Shown here: piece by piece, positions 1 through 12,900 of the stretch | Layout of the letters: each line of letters begins with the position of its first letter | Numbering within the stretch: position 1 is the stretch's first letter | Origin: Ianthella basta | Taxonomy: Eukaryota; Porifera; Demospongiae; Verongiida; Ianthellidae | Direction: 5' to 3' | NCBI GenBank assembly: GCA_964019415.1 | Contig: OZ025873.1 | Location: 8,811,234 to 8,875,233 of the forward strand | Length of the DNA stretch: 64,000 nt | Translations under genes and position numbers: made by a program | Notes under the pieces: model-generated | Database searches by the model: none | Told to the model about the DNA's origin: nothing | Seen by the model: only the letters and a program-made list of their open reading frames with translations

Positions 1-146
1 GACCACAGATGGCACAAGTCATTAAAGTCTTGCGTACGAAAGGAGACAAGGAGTTTTGTATCTTTTGTGATATGCTGCGAGGGAGCAACAGTGGTCTGTG
101 GGCAAGTGAACTGGAGAAAGAGGCCCAGAAGCGCAAGGGGCAGTAA
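1..146 (+). CDS. 3' end of a CARD-domain gene (terminal exon, partial)
   Basis: Reading from base 3, the frame is open to a TAA at 144-146. It encodes about 47 residues with the pattern LRTKGDKEFCIFCDML then LWASELEKEA, which matches the C-terminal helices of the intact CARD exon at 22948-23259 (LIEILKGKRNKDF, LWADELMKEA-like). CARDs are six-helix death-fold modules that recruit partners by CARD-CARD contacts. The window opens inside the exon, so the 5' part of the gene is not visible. A second, decayed copy lies at 2741-3058. ATTAAA at 171-176 could be the polyadenylation signal. The family assignment is by similarity to the neighbouring CARD exon, not by a profile search. Confidence 0.6.
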   Translation, partial: PQMAQVIKVLRTKGDKEFCIFCDMLRGSNSGLWASELEKEAQKRKGQ

Positions 147-620
147 AACGGAGATGTTAGCTATGTGCTTATTAAACTTGCAAAGTTTTGTAGTTAAGTA
201 CATAGTTTTGAAGATTTTTAGAGCAACAGTTTATTTTCTTGCCTACTTTAATTTGTACTTAGTTATAATCATTTTGTCTATTCATATTGTGACATATATG
301 GAGAGCCCACTCTGTAATGTACAGCTTGATGGTGTTAAATCCATGCACTCCTGTGTGTGCGGTTTGCAATTGGGGGCTGTACACCACTTAATTGTATGCA
401 TGACATGGACAATGGGTGCAGATCTTAACTTACTTGATGGCCATGACTCCATGCAGAGCCCCCCCCCCCCCCCCCCCCCAGCCCTGTGTGTGTTTTGGTC
501 TCACTGATTGAAATATGTCAGTCTCCATGACTGGATAAGTACGTGCATGGCCTGAATGTTTATCAGCCGAGGCCCAAGGTCACGTTCAAGGGTGTATGTT
601 GACAGTGTGATACTCAGTAC
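147..620 (+). repeat. 3' flank of the CARD gene; copy A of a local direct duplication
   Basis: This non-coding stretch, which includes a poly-C run at about 460-479, is repeated with modest divergence downstream: 147-530 matches about 3059-3421, and 515-620 continues at 4326-4440. It is the likely 3' UTR and flank of the CARD gene. The apparent reading frame through 67-507 is a shadow of it. Confidence 0.6.
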
Positions 621-625
621 GTATA

Positions 626-1897
626 TACTGTATACGCTTTAACTTTCGCGGTTCCCGATATTTCAGGATTTTCGCGTTTTTATTCTCGCGGTCGTAGGGT
701 CTTAGCCTGGCTAGCTATACCCTCCCAATACACGCGAAGAAACGATCCAGTACCTGAACACACGTGGCCTTGCAAACGCTTTCTCAACTGCTGATGTGTC
801 ACTTCGGGGCATTATAGATCTCGCCAATGAATATTCGTCGTACGTACGTCGTGCGAATCGTCGCATCCAATGATATTCACAGTGCTGGTGAATATAAATC
901 TTCATGGTATTGATTCTTCGTATCCTCTGAACTCTGGCCCTATTGGTGTACTCCATTGCCAGGGGGGGTCGGTCAAGGTCACGTGTGTCCGCAAAATGGC
1001 CGACGCGGCTGCTCTTTACTGTGTATTTTACCTATACTAGCAAAGAGCAGACATATTTCGAGAAACACGTCGCATCGCTTGTTTCTTTGATTCTGAGCAC
1101 ACAGTTGGACAAGGGCTATCAGAAAATGGACCCTTCCCCGCCCTTCCCCAGCATCTAGGTAGGTTTTGCGAGCATTTTCCAACACCGGTGTACGAGTGTT
1201 CGCTGCTGCTGGCTACGAGGCAGATGAAGCCTAATCTGGAGTACTGAGCAAGTGCTCCTGTGGAAGTGACTCCTTAGAAGCTGGTAGCGAGTCCTCATTG
1301 ATCACTTCAGGACTGCAAGACTGATAGGTTGACTGCTTCTGCAATGGGAGTGCAATCGGCAGCCACGTCCTTGCAATCGTCTTGGTTCTGTACACGATTT
1401 GTCACATTCGATAGCAGGGATGCTAGAAATGGCTTGAGCGTGCTGGCAATCCTCAGGAAACGCTGCGATAACTTGCAAAACTAAATCGTGAAAGCGGTCA
1501 GACAATTAAGCCCAATCCACCGTATGGCTCCTTGGCTACGTACGTACGGGTCATACCAGGGGCACGAATGCAGTACAAGGCCCTGCCATGGCTCAGGGTA
1601 TGCACATTCGGCCTTGGAGCACAGTCAGCTAACATATGGATACGCGATTAGAATGTCAGGAATGCAATTATTGAGGTGCTGGTATTGCGCAATCCCAGGA
1701 CTTGTCCGACCCCTGGACCCCCCCTGCTCCATTGCCTCGGTGGAGGCCGCCGCCATTTTGCAATTTTGTGACGTAATCGTACAGTGACCTTTGCTCAACC
1801 TGGTCTAAATTTTCGCGGGGTGAAACTTTCGCGGATGGCTGCTGAACCGGGAAAACCGCGAAAGTTCAACCCCGCGAAAGTTAAAGCGTTTACGGTA
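626..1897. mobile_element. Non-autonomous TA-flanked DNA element (mariner-like MITE), 1.27 kb
   Basis: The ends are inverted copies of about 26 bp: TACTGTATACGCTTTAACTT at the left, and at the right the complement of TACCGTAAACGCTTTAACTT. TA dinucleotides flank both ends. The interior carries more TTTCGCGG-type inverted repeats close to the ends (about 640-700 and 1800-1890). No transposase frame is seen. TA flanks and TACNG termini fit a Tc1/mariner-type non-autonomous element. A shorter, decayed relative lies at 5880-6090. Confidence 0.65.
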
Positions 1898-2000
1898 TAC
1901 GTGAAAGACTTAAAGCACACCCTGGTTAATGGTGCGTGCAACACACACGATCACACATATCCCTGTGCAGTGAATATACATACATGTACATACATGCATA

Positions 2001-2166
2001 CATACATACGGGTGTATTGCAACAAGAAAGTTGAACCCCACAAATTAAAAGTTCCAGTGTAATTGTCACAGCCTCATTTAGCATTATGAACTTTATGGTG
2101 CTCTTATGAACTTTAATTTGTGCATGGGGTTCAACTTTCTTGTTGCAGTACACCCATACGTATGTA
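2001..2166. repeat. Fold-back palindrome
   Basis: An arm with CGGGTGTATTGCAACAAGAA (from 2009) is repeated inverted at about 2126-2160, centred near 2083. The arms are 40 bp or more with few mismatches. The flanks are TACATACA-rich. It is probably a small fold-back element. The rest of 1898-2740 shows no supported gene. One possible linker-like exon (from 2249, after an AG acceptor, encoding a Gln/Ser-rich stretch) is too weak to call. Confidence 0.55.
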
Positions 2167-2740
2167 AATGTATGTACATAGCTGTACCGTATATGAAGCT
2201 ATCCTGCATGACTGCTTTCTGTATGTTTTTCTTAATACCTACCTGTAGGAGGCCCTGCCAATCAACAAGCTGCTAGCTGCTCCAAACAAACCCAGAGTAA
2301 CCTTCTGACCCAGGTCAGCCTATGTAACATGGACCATGTGGGTTGAACTCATTTTTGTTCGTTACTGTGGCAATGCACGTAACTGCTTGTGATTTATGCC
2401 TAAATTTACTGTTTAGTGAAATGCAACGTCACATCTGGTGGTTGTCCTTCCCAATTCTATCTGGTGGGACAATGAATGTTATTTTACTGGGTTTCTTGAC
2501 AGTTATGGTTCTCATTAATTTTGTGGAATGATTGTTGCTGCATTGTCAAGTTAAAATTGAAGTTCATGATTGAGAATTCATAGTCATGGCATATATAAAT
2601 CATTTAGTTGTGGTCTATTAAATTGACAAGAAAAAAGTAAAGAAATGTGATGGTGAATAATTGATGGCAGCCATAATTGTTTACATAACCTTTCTCCATT
2701 TCTTCTTTCCATTTATACTGTACATGTATTCCCGGCTGTC

Positions 2741-3058
2741 GCTGCAACTCTCATGAGTCCCTGGAATGATGGTTCATCAGTTGCCCTGAAAGGAGATCTC
2801 ATGCTCAATGTGATGATGTCCACCAGTGTGGGCTCAATAACATGCTGAAAAACCGGCCGGTGGTTTCATGGACCGAGTTGAAGCACAGTCAGTAACACTT
2901 TGCAGGGTGATGGACCACAGATGGAACGATTAATTGAGATCTTGCGTGGGAAGGGAGACAAAGAGTTTGGCATCTTCTGTGATATCCTGCAAAAGAGCAA
3001 CAACAGTTTGTGGGCAAGTGAACTGAAGAATGAGGCTCTGAAGCTCAAGGGACAGTAA
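2741..3058 (+). pseudogene. Decayed CARD exon, paralogue of the 1-146 gene
   Basis: From 2753 the sequence reads MSPWNDGSSVALKGDLML, paralogous to MSQWNIDALVSLQGKLKL in the intact CARD at 22948-23259. From 2911 it reads PQMERLIEILRGKGDKEF to a TAA at 3056-3058, closely matching the exon at 1-146. The middle, about 2840-2905, holds in-frame stops and a shift of frame, so the domain cannot be read through. A cryptic acceptor just before GGTGATGG at 2906 could allow the C-terminal part alone to be spliced. I treat it as a relic. Confidence 0.55.
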
Positions 3059-3421
3059 AATGGAGACGTTAGCTACATACCTATTAACTGTATAGTTTTG
3101 TAGTGTAGTACATAGTTTTGAAATGTCTTAGAGTAACAGATTATTTTTTTGCCTGCAACTTAGTACTTTGTTATGTATAATCGTGCATTTGTCTAGTCAT
3201 ACTATGTACACTGCACAGAGAGCATCACTCTGTAATGTGCAGCTTGATGATGTTTAATCGCCTCATTAGTTACATCCACTCCTGTATGTGTGTGGGCGGG
3301 GGCTCTACACCATTTGTGTGCATGACACATACAGTAGGTGAAGACCTTAACTCACTTGATGGCCATGGCCGACTCCACGCTAAGGCCCCTCCATGTTGTG
3401 GTCTCACAGATTGAAATGCCG
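3059..3421 (+). repeat. Copy B of the CARD 3' flank, interrupted by an insertion
   Basis: It matches 147-530 base for base over long runs (the shared ACTTGATGGCCATG stretch, for example). The match stops at about 3421 and resumes at 4326. The gap is filled by the inverted block 3422-4325. Confidence 0.6.
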
Positions 3422-4325
3422 ACATTCCATGGCAACCCTGGAACCTGTTAAGTATGCCCAGATCCACTTCTTCACAATTTGAATGTATTATTAAATTGTA
3501 CCAAAGTGTTACCACATAGTCAGGAGACCCTTACATTCAACACATTCAACACATTCCATGACAACCCTGGAACCTGTTAACTATGCTTGTGGAGAAACTA
3601 GAAATGAGACCAGCCCACTCCATGATTATACACCAAATTTAATGGTATCGATTTGCTCAAGAATATAAGCTTCCTGCCACTGTGGACACATTGTGCAGAC
3701 CAGCATCACTACCTTATGTTCTCCAATCACTCAGTACACACGTGAATATTTAGCTCACAGAGCTTCATATTGTTCCTTTGCAGTGTTCAATGTACACAAC
3801 TTGCAGATTAGTGAACTAACAATGGTCCATCAGAATAGGGTGCTGCTTGTATGTGGCTAACATCGTCACCCAGAATAACTATTAGTGAGCGGACAAACGT
3901 ACCTTGCCCAACGCAGTGCACACACGATGTTCACAGAGGAGGCTATACATACATTCACAATAGCCAAAACAGCTATATCTAACACATGCTGCACAATACT
4001 GTTACTTAAGCCCACCTTGGTCTGGAATTGGCTGTGGTTGCAGAGGGGTTGGTGGTTGGTTGGTTTCTTCTGTAAGTGCAAAGAACAACATGCAGATAAA
4101 TTAACATACATCTATTTTACATACTGGTTACATACTGTACATGTTTACATACTGGTACAATAACAGTCCTCAGTAGGCATGCAAAATCACCAAAGTCAAT
4201 GAACAACTCAGACACAATCAAGGGGTCAGACTCTGATTCCAAAGGAAATATGGCTTCTCATATGCCAGTGAGAATGCATATTGTGATAAAGTACAAAAGT
4301 TGGTGATAACAGGGGGACTCCATGT
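3422..4325 (-). repeat. Inverted 0.9-kb duplicate of 21803-22710
   Basis: The whole block is the reverse complement of 21803-22710 at high identity. It includes a copy of the Pro-rich linker exon of gene B (about 4020-4073 on the minus strand, same splice sites as 22066-22119). It sits inside copy B of the duplicated CARD flank, so it was inserted after that duplication. It holds no gene of its own. Confidence 0.75.
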
Positions 4326-4953
4326 CTCCATGACCAGATAATATAACTATTAAGTAGCACCTCACACATTTCTCAGCCTAGGCCCAAAGTGCAGGTTACA
4401 TGATAAAGCATTTGTGATGCTCAGTACATGTCAGAGAAAGCACTTCCATGCAGGTTAAGGTGTGACATGTAATTGTGGTGCAAATACATCACACGTATGT
4501 AGCTACCCCTGCACAGTGATAGTCAGGAAGGTGTACACCTGTGTGCTGACCACATGATGCAGCAGTACATCATTATGGTATGTGACCTGGCTAGCTAGAC
4601 CTTCCCTAAGCACCCAGGGCTACACATAGGCAAAGGCATGCACAGCCGCTGTCTCCGCCTAGGGCGTTTAGGCCAACTGTGGTAGAGCCCCTAGGCGAAG
4701 AGAGCGGCTATTACTCGAAGTGCCCGCGCTATTCAAATGGCGAGTCATTACAAAGATCATGAAGAGCTATCGCTGGAAGCGAAGCCCTTCGCTGCTGGGC
4801 CGCATACCGGTATACGGGTCAGGCGGCGACTGCACAGACTTCCGGAGTTGAGTAGAAAGTCCACCGAGCCGGTCACCATAGATGTAACTGTGATCTCCTG
4901 TAACGGCATCGCACTATTACACGGGGAGAGAGGATTAAGAGGAGAAGCCGACA
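4326..4953 (+). promoter_or_regulatory. Upstream region of gene A
   Basis: 4326-4440 continues the duplicated CARD flank. From about 4610 the sequence becomes CpG-rich and contains an inverted pair around CTAGGCG (4658-4696). It leads into the start context GAAGCCGACA before the ATG at 4954, which matches the contexts before the starts at 13638 and 36180. I infer the promoter and 5' UTR of gene A here. No TATA box is obvious. Confidence 0.45.
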
Positions 4954-4963
4954 ATGGCCACGG
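4954..4963 (+). CDS. Gene A exon 1 (ATG GCC ACG G)
   Basis: A ten-base coding start that ends in a GTGAGTACT donor, phase 1. The same design (GCCGACA-ATG-GCC, phase 1, GTGAGTACT) is found at 13638, 36180 and, with GTG in place of ATG, at 31543. That repetition is why this short start is preferred over the longer open frame that begins at 4737. Confidence 0.5.
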
Positions 4964-6864
4964 GTGAGTACTAGCGTACGTGTGTTGAAGATGTGCTGTA
5001 GGTTGTGGTGTGTGGTACCTGTACTGTTGGAGAACGGCCTCCTGTGCCTGCATCCTTTAGTAGTGTAGACACTCTAGCGCCTCAAAGTTAGCCCAAGAAG
5101 ACCACTACCTGTTGAACCTGTTCACACTCACGACCTCTGTATGCAGGTCCACAGTGACGTCATACACCTGTCTCCAGTGGTAACTGTAGTAGAAGAGAGA
5201 CTCATTATATTCCTCTCATAAGTGGTACCATTTGATACATCTGCTGCTATGTCCAGTTCTCAGTACAATAGGAGTACATAATGACTGCTCCTAGCTCCTA
5301 CTGTAGAGGGACCTGACATGCATACATGGTCAGTGCAACCTTCATCACCTAGCTCCACCTTGTGATGGCCCTTGAGTGTGTGTCAGGTGTGAGTGGCATT
5401 TTACCTGAGCAGCTACTAGCAACAACTCTATTAACTTAGAGGAAGTGGACTGTCTTATTGCAGACCAATCACATGACAGTTAATTTTAAATGTACATACG
5501 TAGGCTGCGACAATTACAAGTTGTATGTTGCAACACTTCTAGCAGACATTTTGTAAGAGTCAATAAAACTATGCGTAAATTTGACATATGATATACATAA
5601 TATTTTGGAAACAATCAGCATATTTTCTGGTAGTGAATGCAAATACAGTAGGGAAGATTTGCAGCCATTCATTGAATGTGTGGATACACAGCAGTATGAA
5701 GGGAGTGCCCCTCTGTATCGATCAATGGAATGCTTCCCCTCTGGACCAAGGGAGTGCTCCCCTGGTTGGAAGTTATGTGAGGACTCCATAGTATTTGCAT
5801 TCCAAGAGTATTAGGTCAAGGTGTTGAGGTGTCATAACTCCTATCTCTAGCCGAGGAAGGTCAGCGGTGTGTAACTATGTGTTATGCTATATGCTTCAAC
5901 TTTTGTGAGGTTTGACATAGATTACAAGTTTTTATGACTTTTGTGTGTGTTTTATTGTTGTGGTTGCAGGGTTTTAGTCTGGCTAGCTAGAGCCTAGCCA
6001 CAATATTTGCGGGATAAAACTTTCATTGATATGTAGCTGCTGATCTGCGGAACCATGAAAGCTGAACCCCACAAAAGTTCCAGTGTGCAAGGTAGAAAAC
6101 AACGTTAACCCTTAGAAGCTTACAGTACTGCTGAGGAGTAGTTCGTGAAGACATAGTGCAGCTCTTCCATCTTGCATGGAATGCGACAGCAAGACTGTTG
6201 TGATCGGTGTGTAGATTGTATGATGGTATCAACAATCTCTCTATCAATGTATACATATCTGGTTTGTTGGCTGTGGTAAGGAGTTGGGCCTTTTACAGAC
6301 CCGGGTGGTCTATGGTCTAACTTGCTACATTAGTTTGTGCTGAGTCAGATGCTATTTGTGGTGTGAGAGGTGCGTACATACAGTGTGTCCTTGTTGCATG
6401 TCTGACCAGAGGGCATGTACTGAAGGAGTGGTAGGAGGGTGGGGTCCTAAGGTGTGGTGATGTCCGTGGTGCATTGTGTCACCTGCGCTCTCCATTCCTT
6501 GCAGCTGAACAAGTTCTTGCCCAGTTTCAGGACCGGTTCTTTCATGAAGTTGACACTGCCAGCATTATACTAGACCTTGTACATCAGAGTATCATTGATG
6601 GTGGTGATGTAGAGGCTATTATGAGAGAGGATGATCAAAACTTGAAGAATGAGATACTTTATCATAGTTTGAGGGCAAAGTGCACCAAGGACACCTTGAT
6701 GGATGTCTGTGATGTGATTGTTGCTGTGCAAGGTAACCCAGTGATGACATCATTGGGTGATGACATGAAGAGTGTTCTGGAGAGAGGTAGGTGTTGGGCG
6801 TGGCTGTCTGTTGGTCTAACAGTGCAGGATGTTACCATCCTGTGTGTGTGTGTGTGTGTGCGTG

Positions 6865-6918
<54 letters not shown>

Positions 6919-9900
6919 GTGTGTGTGTGAGTGTGTGTGTGTGTGTGTGCGACATGACATGTCATTGTACATGCATTTTCTTTCCACTTGCAGAAGAGAC
7001 TGCTCCTCCATTGCCTACCCTACCACAACCACAGCCTACCCCTGAGGAGAGGAGTACCATGTCACTGGGAGTAACTGGTACGTACGTAGCTATGTTATAG
7101 AGTGGGTGTGCAATAGAGAGTGATCCCCTCATGTTTCCTTCTTTACAGTATTTCATCACAGCTATAGGCTTTGATCTTTTCAAGTGTTGTTTTTATGGTT
7201 GATGTGTTCAGAAGTTCAGTTTACAATCCAAGACTTGTGTGTGTGAGCAGTGGGTGCTGGATGTAAGTGGGAGGATGAGGGCAGTATCCCCCCGACCTGT
7301 CCTCCTCATCTGTCCACCCACATATCTCTCTGTCTCCCCCCCCCCCACCCCCCACCCCACTTGTCTCCCAGTTATCTCACCCACCTGCCCCTACACTAGT
7401 CATGTGGCATAGGCTTGCATGCATTGCATTCTGTGTCACAAGGCTCTCCATGCATTCTCCCTACTGTGCTGTGTAAAGGAAGTTGACACCCTCTCCCACA
7501 CTCCACCATCCATTAGCCAGTTCTCACACGATTGATGGTCCCGCACACACTGGAGGGCACATATGTGTGTGTGTGTGGATACCTTACATTCCTCCACTTC
7601 TCATCTCTGCACCTGCAGATTCACCACAGAGTGAGACAGTGAGTGGTGGTGATGTGAAAGACAACATCTTGTCACAGAAGGTGTATGGTGAGTTATAACT
7701 GTATGTCAGTTGTCAGGGATGTGATGTGAAGGGTCTTACATCTTCACAGATCATCCAGGCCATCTCAAGCTCCTCAGAAAACACGTCAGCAGAAGAGCTT
7801 CAGGCAAGGGGAAGGCCATTCTGGAGGGATTGGAGCTAGACGCAGCCACAATACGATCATGTTTCTGGAGCAATCCCCTTGATGTGGAAGGTGCAGTACA
7901 AGCCGGGCTTGCTAAGTGGATAGATGGCAGGGGCCACCAACCTCCCACCTGGGACATGATTCTGGAGGCCATGGAGGAAGCAGATTTTGAGGAACAGCAC
8001 ATTGAAGGTCTCAAGGCAGACCTTGGCTTCACTGAAGGTATGTAGGTGAAGTATGCTCAAAGTACAGCATGTGGCATTTTGTGTGCTGTGGAATGTATAA
8101 TGACAATTGTGTTGTGTGTTATGTGGTATACTGTGTATGTACGTATGTAAATAAGTGTTGTGTGTCGTGTGTGATACGTTATGTGATAATTTGTGTTGTG
8201 AGTTTTGTACTGTGTGACATGTGTTGTGTCCTTGTGTTGTGTGTATGCGTGGTGTGCTGTGTATTCCCTTTGTGTGTGTGTTTGTGGTGTGTGTGTCTGT
8301 ATTATCAAAAACTTGCATGCATGCCATTTGCTTCACACAGGTGTGTCTTGATGTTAGATTATATTCTGTTCTAAATAGAGGCCTTGTTTACATCAGATAA
8401 AGTACTCCTCTCTAAACCCTGTTCATAATTCCATTTCACAATCTGTACTGGATGCATTAATATGGAATGCGACTGACTGTCACTGCGTGATCCAACAGTG
8501 ATTGTATCAAAGCATTCACCTCAACCTGTTCTTGACTTATCTCCATCAACTATACTGCAGCATATTGGTGTGCTGACTAATGTGTCATGTTTGTGTTGTG
8601 TAACAAGCAGATTGCTCACTGTGTTAAATGTGTTGTTACATAGCTCAATCTGTCTTTTCTGCAGAGAGGAAAGAGGAGGAGGCACGAAGTGAGTGTTTGA
8701 TGGTGTTAGTTGCATGTTGCAACCTTTGTTATTGTACTGTGCCCTGTGTGCCATCTACAGTGTGTACATGTAGTGTGTCCGTCATCTTTGTAAGGACAGA
8801 AGAGGAATGAAATTAGTGTACTGTGACAATAAGCTCCTATCGAAAATTCTTCTTGAAAACATTTTGTATGCCCTGTAGCGGTTAATCAGTAATGGTCTAT
8901 TGTATAACTGTGATATGGCTTGTCTGGGTTGATGTACACTCCTGTGGGTCAGTATCTCAGCAATCGATCAATTGTGCATACTGTATCCAACATCATGTAT
9001 GGCGATTAGATAACCTTTGCTGTATGTGTTATGCTAGCACTAATATGTGACACCATTTAGGTTCATATGCAAAACGTTAGCAGCTGTGCCAAACATGTTG
9101 ACTTTGTCACTGTGATTGTGCTCTGGAATAAACCATTTGATTAGAGACTTGTACAGTATACTCAACTATAGAGACTACTTGATAATGTAGCACACAGTTA
9201 TGATGTCTGAAGTGGTATCAATAGGTCATATGTGCTGCGGCACAAATCATTTCAATATGCACTTTAGACATCATCTGCATTTAAATGGCTCGTAATTGCA
9301 CGTTCGTAATTGTACACCATCCTCTGCTTCTGGCCTCAGAGTGGCAATCAGCATACAAGGATTCCCTTAAGAAGCACGGCTCAGTATCAGTGGAAGTAAC
9401 GCGCTCCATCCTCGTTGGTCCCCCAGAAGTAGGGAAATCCTCCTTGAAGCACCTCCTGGTGCACAACACTCCCAAGGCCGTAAAGGAGAGCACTGGTGTA
9501 ATGGACACACCAGAGGTGGTCAGCTTTTCATCTGAGCAGTATGCAGTGGAGGACGGCAGCTCAGCCTGGCAGATGGTCAACAGCGACATCATGAGGAAGT
9601 CGCTGCACGCATGCATCACAAACAAGGCATATGAGGAGAATGACCAATACCCTATTGAAGAAGAAGCTGCAGTTACAGAAGAAGGAAAGCTTGGAGCATT
9701 TGTGAAGAGGCGAAAAGAAGCTCTTCATGTTCAGAAGCGTCCGAAGTCTAAGCAGGACCAGTCAGACCTCATTGCCTTGCTTGATGAGCAGCATTCCCAG
9801 CTGCTTCGAGAAATGGATGGGGAAGGAAAAGTGATTGAGCTAAGAAATGCCTCCTTCATCCACCTCCTTGACACAGGAGGTCAGCCGTCCTTCCAGGATG

Positions 9901-12900
9901 TTCTCCCCCTCCTCCTGGATGTCCCCTGCACGTACATCCAGGTGTTCAATGCAGCCCGTGACCTGGATCAACCCGTCCCCATCACGTACCGCCCTGATGA
10001 CCACACAGAGGAGGTCCTCCCACCCAGTGCTGAGACGGGATGGGAAACAATGCTGCGCTCCTTCTCCAGCATGCAGACCATGGCCCACAAATGCTCCAAA
10101 GAGCTGGCCTCATTTCAGCAGGAGGGAGGCCAGTTGCCACAGCTGCGCATTTACTTGGTGGGCACGTTCAAAGATCAGCTGATTGAAGAGGGCAGGCTCG
10201 ACGAGGCTACTCAAAATATCAGCCAGCGTTTGAGAGAGCTGGAGGGAAAGCCATATTACAACTCCATTCAATGGGATTCAGTTGGGCAGCCATTTTTCCT
10301 TGTTCATACCCTGGCAGACAAGGATGAAAAAGCCTATGTCAACGGGCTACGTAAGGGCCTCTCCAGCATGGGGTCCTCCCTGAAGCTTGATGTCCCTGTC
10401 GTGTGGTTCATCTGTCAAGAAATTACCAGCTGTATTCCAAAGAAGTTCTTTAGGCTCCAGGATCTGGAAGCTTTCTGCCTGAAGCATGAGTTTGTTGATG
10501 GCGAGAATGCAGACAGCCAGTTCCGTGCTCTACTGCAGCTATTCTCCCTCCTCGGGTTCTACTCATTCTTCAACCTTGAAGGTGTCCCAGATGAATACAA
10601 TTTTGTCTGCACCGACACAGGAGTGTTCCTGAAGGAGGTGTCCAAGCTGCTGGCTGTGCAGTTTATAGATCCGAAGAGTTCTGAAATGGCTACTTTCAAG
10701 AAGACCGGAATCCTTGTCTTCACCACAAAGCTCTTCCAAGAGCTCGGCATGTGCCAGGAGATGGATCCGTATTGGTTCCTGGAGGCCCTCCAACACCTTG
10801 GGATAGCCGCCTATCTGCCATCCAAAGGCCAGCAGTACTTCATCCCTGCTGTACTTCCTCCAAGCTTGGCAGTTACCCAGGATCTGCCAGCCAGTGTGGC
10901 GCCACTCTGCCTCACCTACAAGATGGAGGAAAGTGTCTTGGTCTCCTACAGCTATCTGCCTCGGGGAGTGTTCTGCCGTTTGGCAGTCGAACTAATTCGA
11001 CGGAAATGGAAGATCACTGCTAAGAACATTACTAGGAATTTGCTCACATTTCGCTGGAGAGAGTTTGAGATTCTCCTCCAGGAGAGCCCTGGATACATCA
11101 GCCTCATCCCACGAGTTGTGGAGAAGATTGCGACGGTGCCAGAGTTGCACAGCGGCTGCATAGAACTCCTCCACACCACCAAGGAGTGCCTCTCTTGCTC
11201 TGCCGAGGCTGTCGTGGGGAGCCACTTCAGCACTGTGGCTGAATTGGCTGTGGGGTTTGAGTGTCCCTGCAAGAATGTGTCCCTGCCCCATCTGGCTGAA
11301 CCTTCTGATACGGGGAAATCCCTTGAGTGCCTCGAGACATCCAGCTCTCAAACCTACACCAAACAGCAGCGGATATGGTTCTCCTCTGTGGATGGAGTGG
11401 AGGTGAGCATGTGGGGTAGCTCTGTACATATGTATCATGGGAAGATGTGCTCACTGTGTTTGTATTGTGTGGTTTCCTTCTAGATCAATCACTTCCCTGA
11501 TGAGGACATGTGGGTTCTGAAAGATATTGATGGTGAGTTAATTTCCAATTCTATTACTTTGTCTCTATGTTATGTAAGATGTCAAGTGCAAGGTTGTGCC
11601 TATCCAGCAATAACACAGAGGCACCCCTCTCTCTGTGCATAAGCGTGTGTGCACCTGCTGTCCTGTCTCATGTTCTACTATAGCATACTGGCAAAAGCAA
11701 ACAATAGCCATTTCCTTCCTACATTTGACTGGCTTCCTCAGAGTAGCTTATTCAGCCCAGCACCATTTGCAGTATAGTCACTCAGTCACTACATTTTGCT
11801 GTGTACTGTTTGTACAATAGTCGTGACAATGCATGTTGTTCTTTGCATGTACTTACAGAAGAAACTGCCTCTCTTCCTCCACTAACCCCTCTGCAACCAC
11901 AGCCAATCCCAGACCAAGGTGGGCTTAAATAACAGCACTTATTTTACAACACATGGTAGATAGCCGGTTTGGCTATACTGTGAATGTACCGCCTCCTCTG
12001 CGCACTAAGTGTGTAATCATTGTATTGCATATGTACATGAACAAGAACTGTATTTAGGGTATTGTACCCATCAACAGAACAACTGTCACTGTAAAGATGA
12101 TTGTGCTTTGGCACCTTACACCATACAAACAGCACTCAATGGCTGTAGGTATGTAGTCACTCTATACCATGTTGTGAAGTTTGTTTGTTACAGAATTACT
12201 AACATGACACTAGTGACCCTGTTCAAGTGCATGGCTGTAGGGTGGTCCTACAGTGAACATCAGGTGTTGGCCAGTTTGAGTACTGTGCATGTCTCTTCCC
12301 TACACATGCAGTTGAACAAGTACTTGACTACTTCCAAGACCGGTTCATAAAGTACATGGACACAAGTGCCATTGTGTACAGTCTGAAGGACAAGGAGATC
12401 ATTAGTGATGGTGATGAAGCAACAATCAGCATGGAGAACAGCACAACTCTGCAAAACCAATTCCTCCATGGCTGCTTAAAGGCAAAGTGCACCAATGATG
12501 CCTTCCTGACTGTCTGCGACATGATTGTCGCTGTACAAGGCAACCCACAGATGAATGCATTGGGCGAGGAGATGAAAGCAATGTTGGAGGGTAAGTGTTG
12601 CTTGTGTGCTTGTTTGTATGGCATGTACGTACATGTGTACAAGAGAGATACAAGAATGCAGCTTCATTTCCATGTAAAAGCTTGCCTTATCCAGAGCCAT
12701 TATTCAAGAGGGAGAGTAGGGAATGTTGAGTCACTAATTGGTCACACTATGGCTCCATTATGTCTCACATCCGACATGACACAAATCCTGGTGATTGTTT
12801 ACAAGTCCTGCTTAGATCTGCTGATGTTACAGTGCATCACACACCTACCGAAGGCAGTCTGTTGCCATGTCAACAAAGTGCAGTCACATGTTGTATAGTT

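Noticed and set aside
4737-4967. Alternative start of gene A (frame beginning MASHYKDHEELS)
   Set aside because: It is open by chance across the CpG-rich leader. The ATG at 4954 matches the start exons of the paralogues in context, phase and donor.
8057-8374. Cys/Val-rich and His/Thr-rich frames
   Set aside because: TG-rich intron sequence after the Death domain exon.
10992-11438. 148-codon minus-strand frame
   Set aside because: Antisense shadow of the COR-domain exon of gene A.
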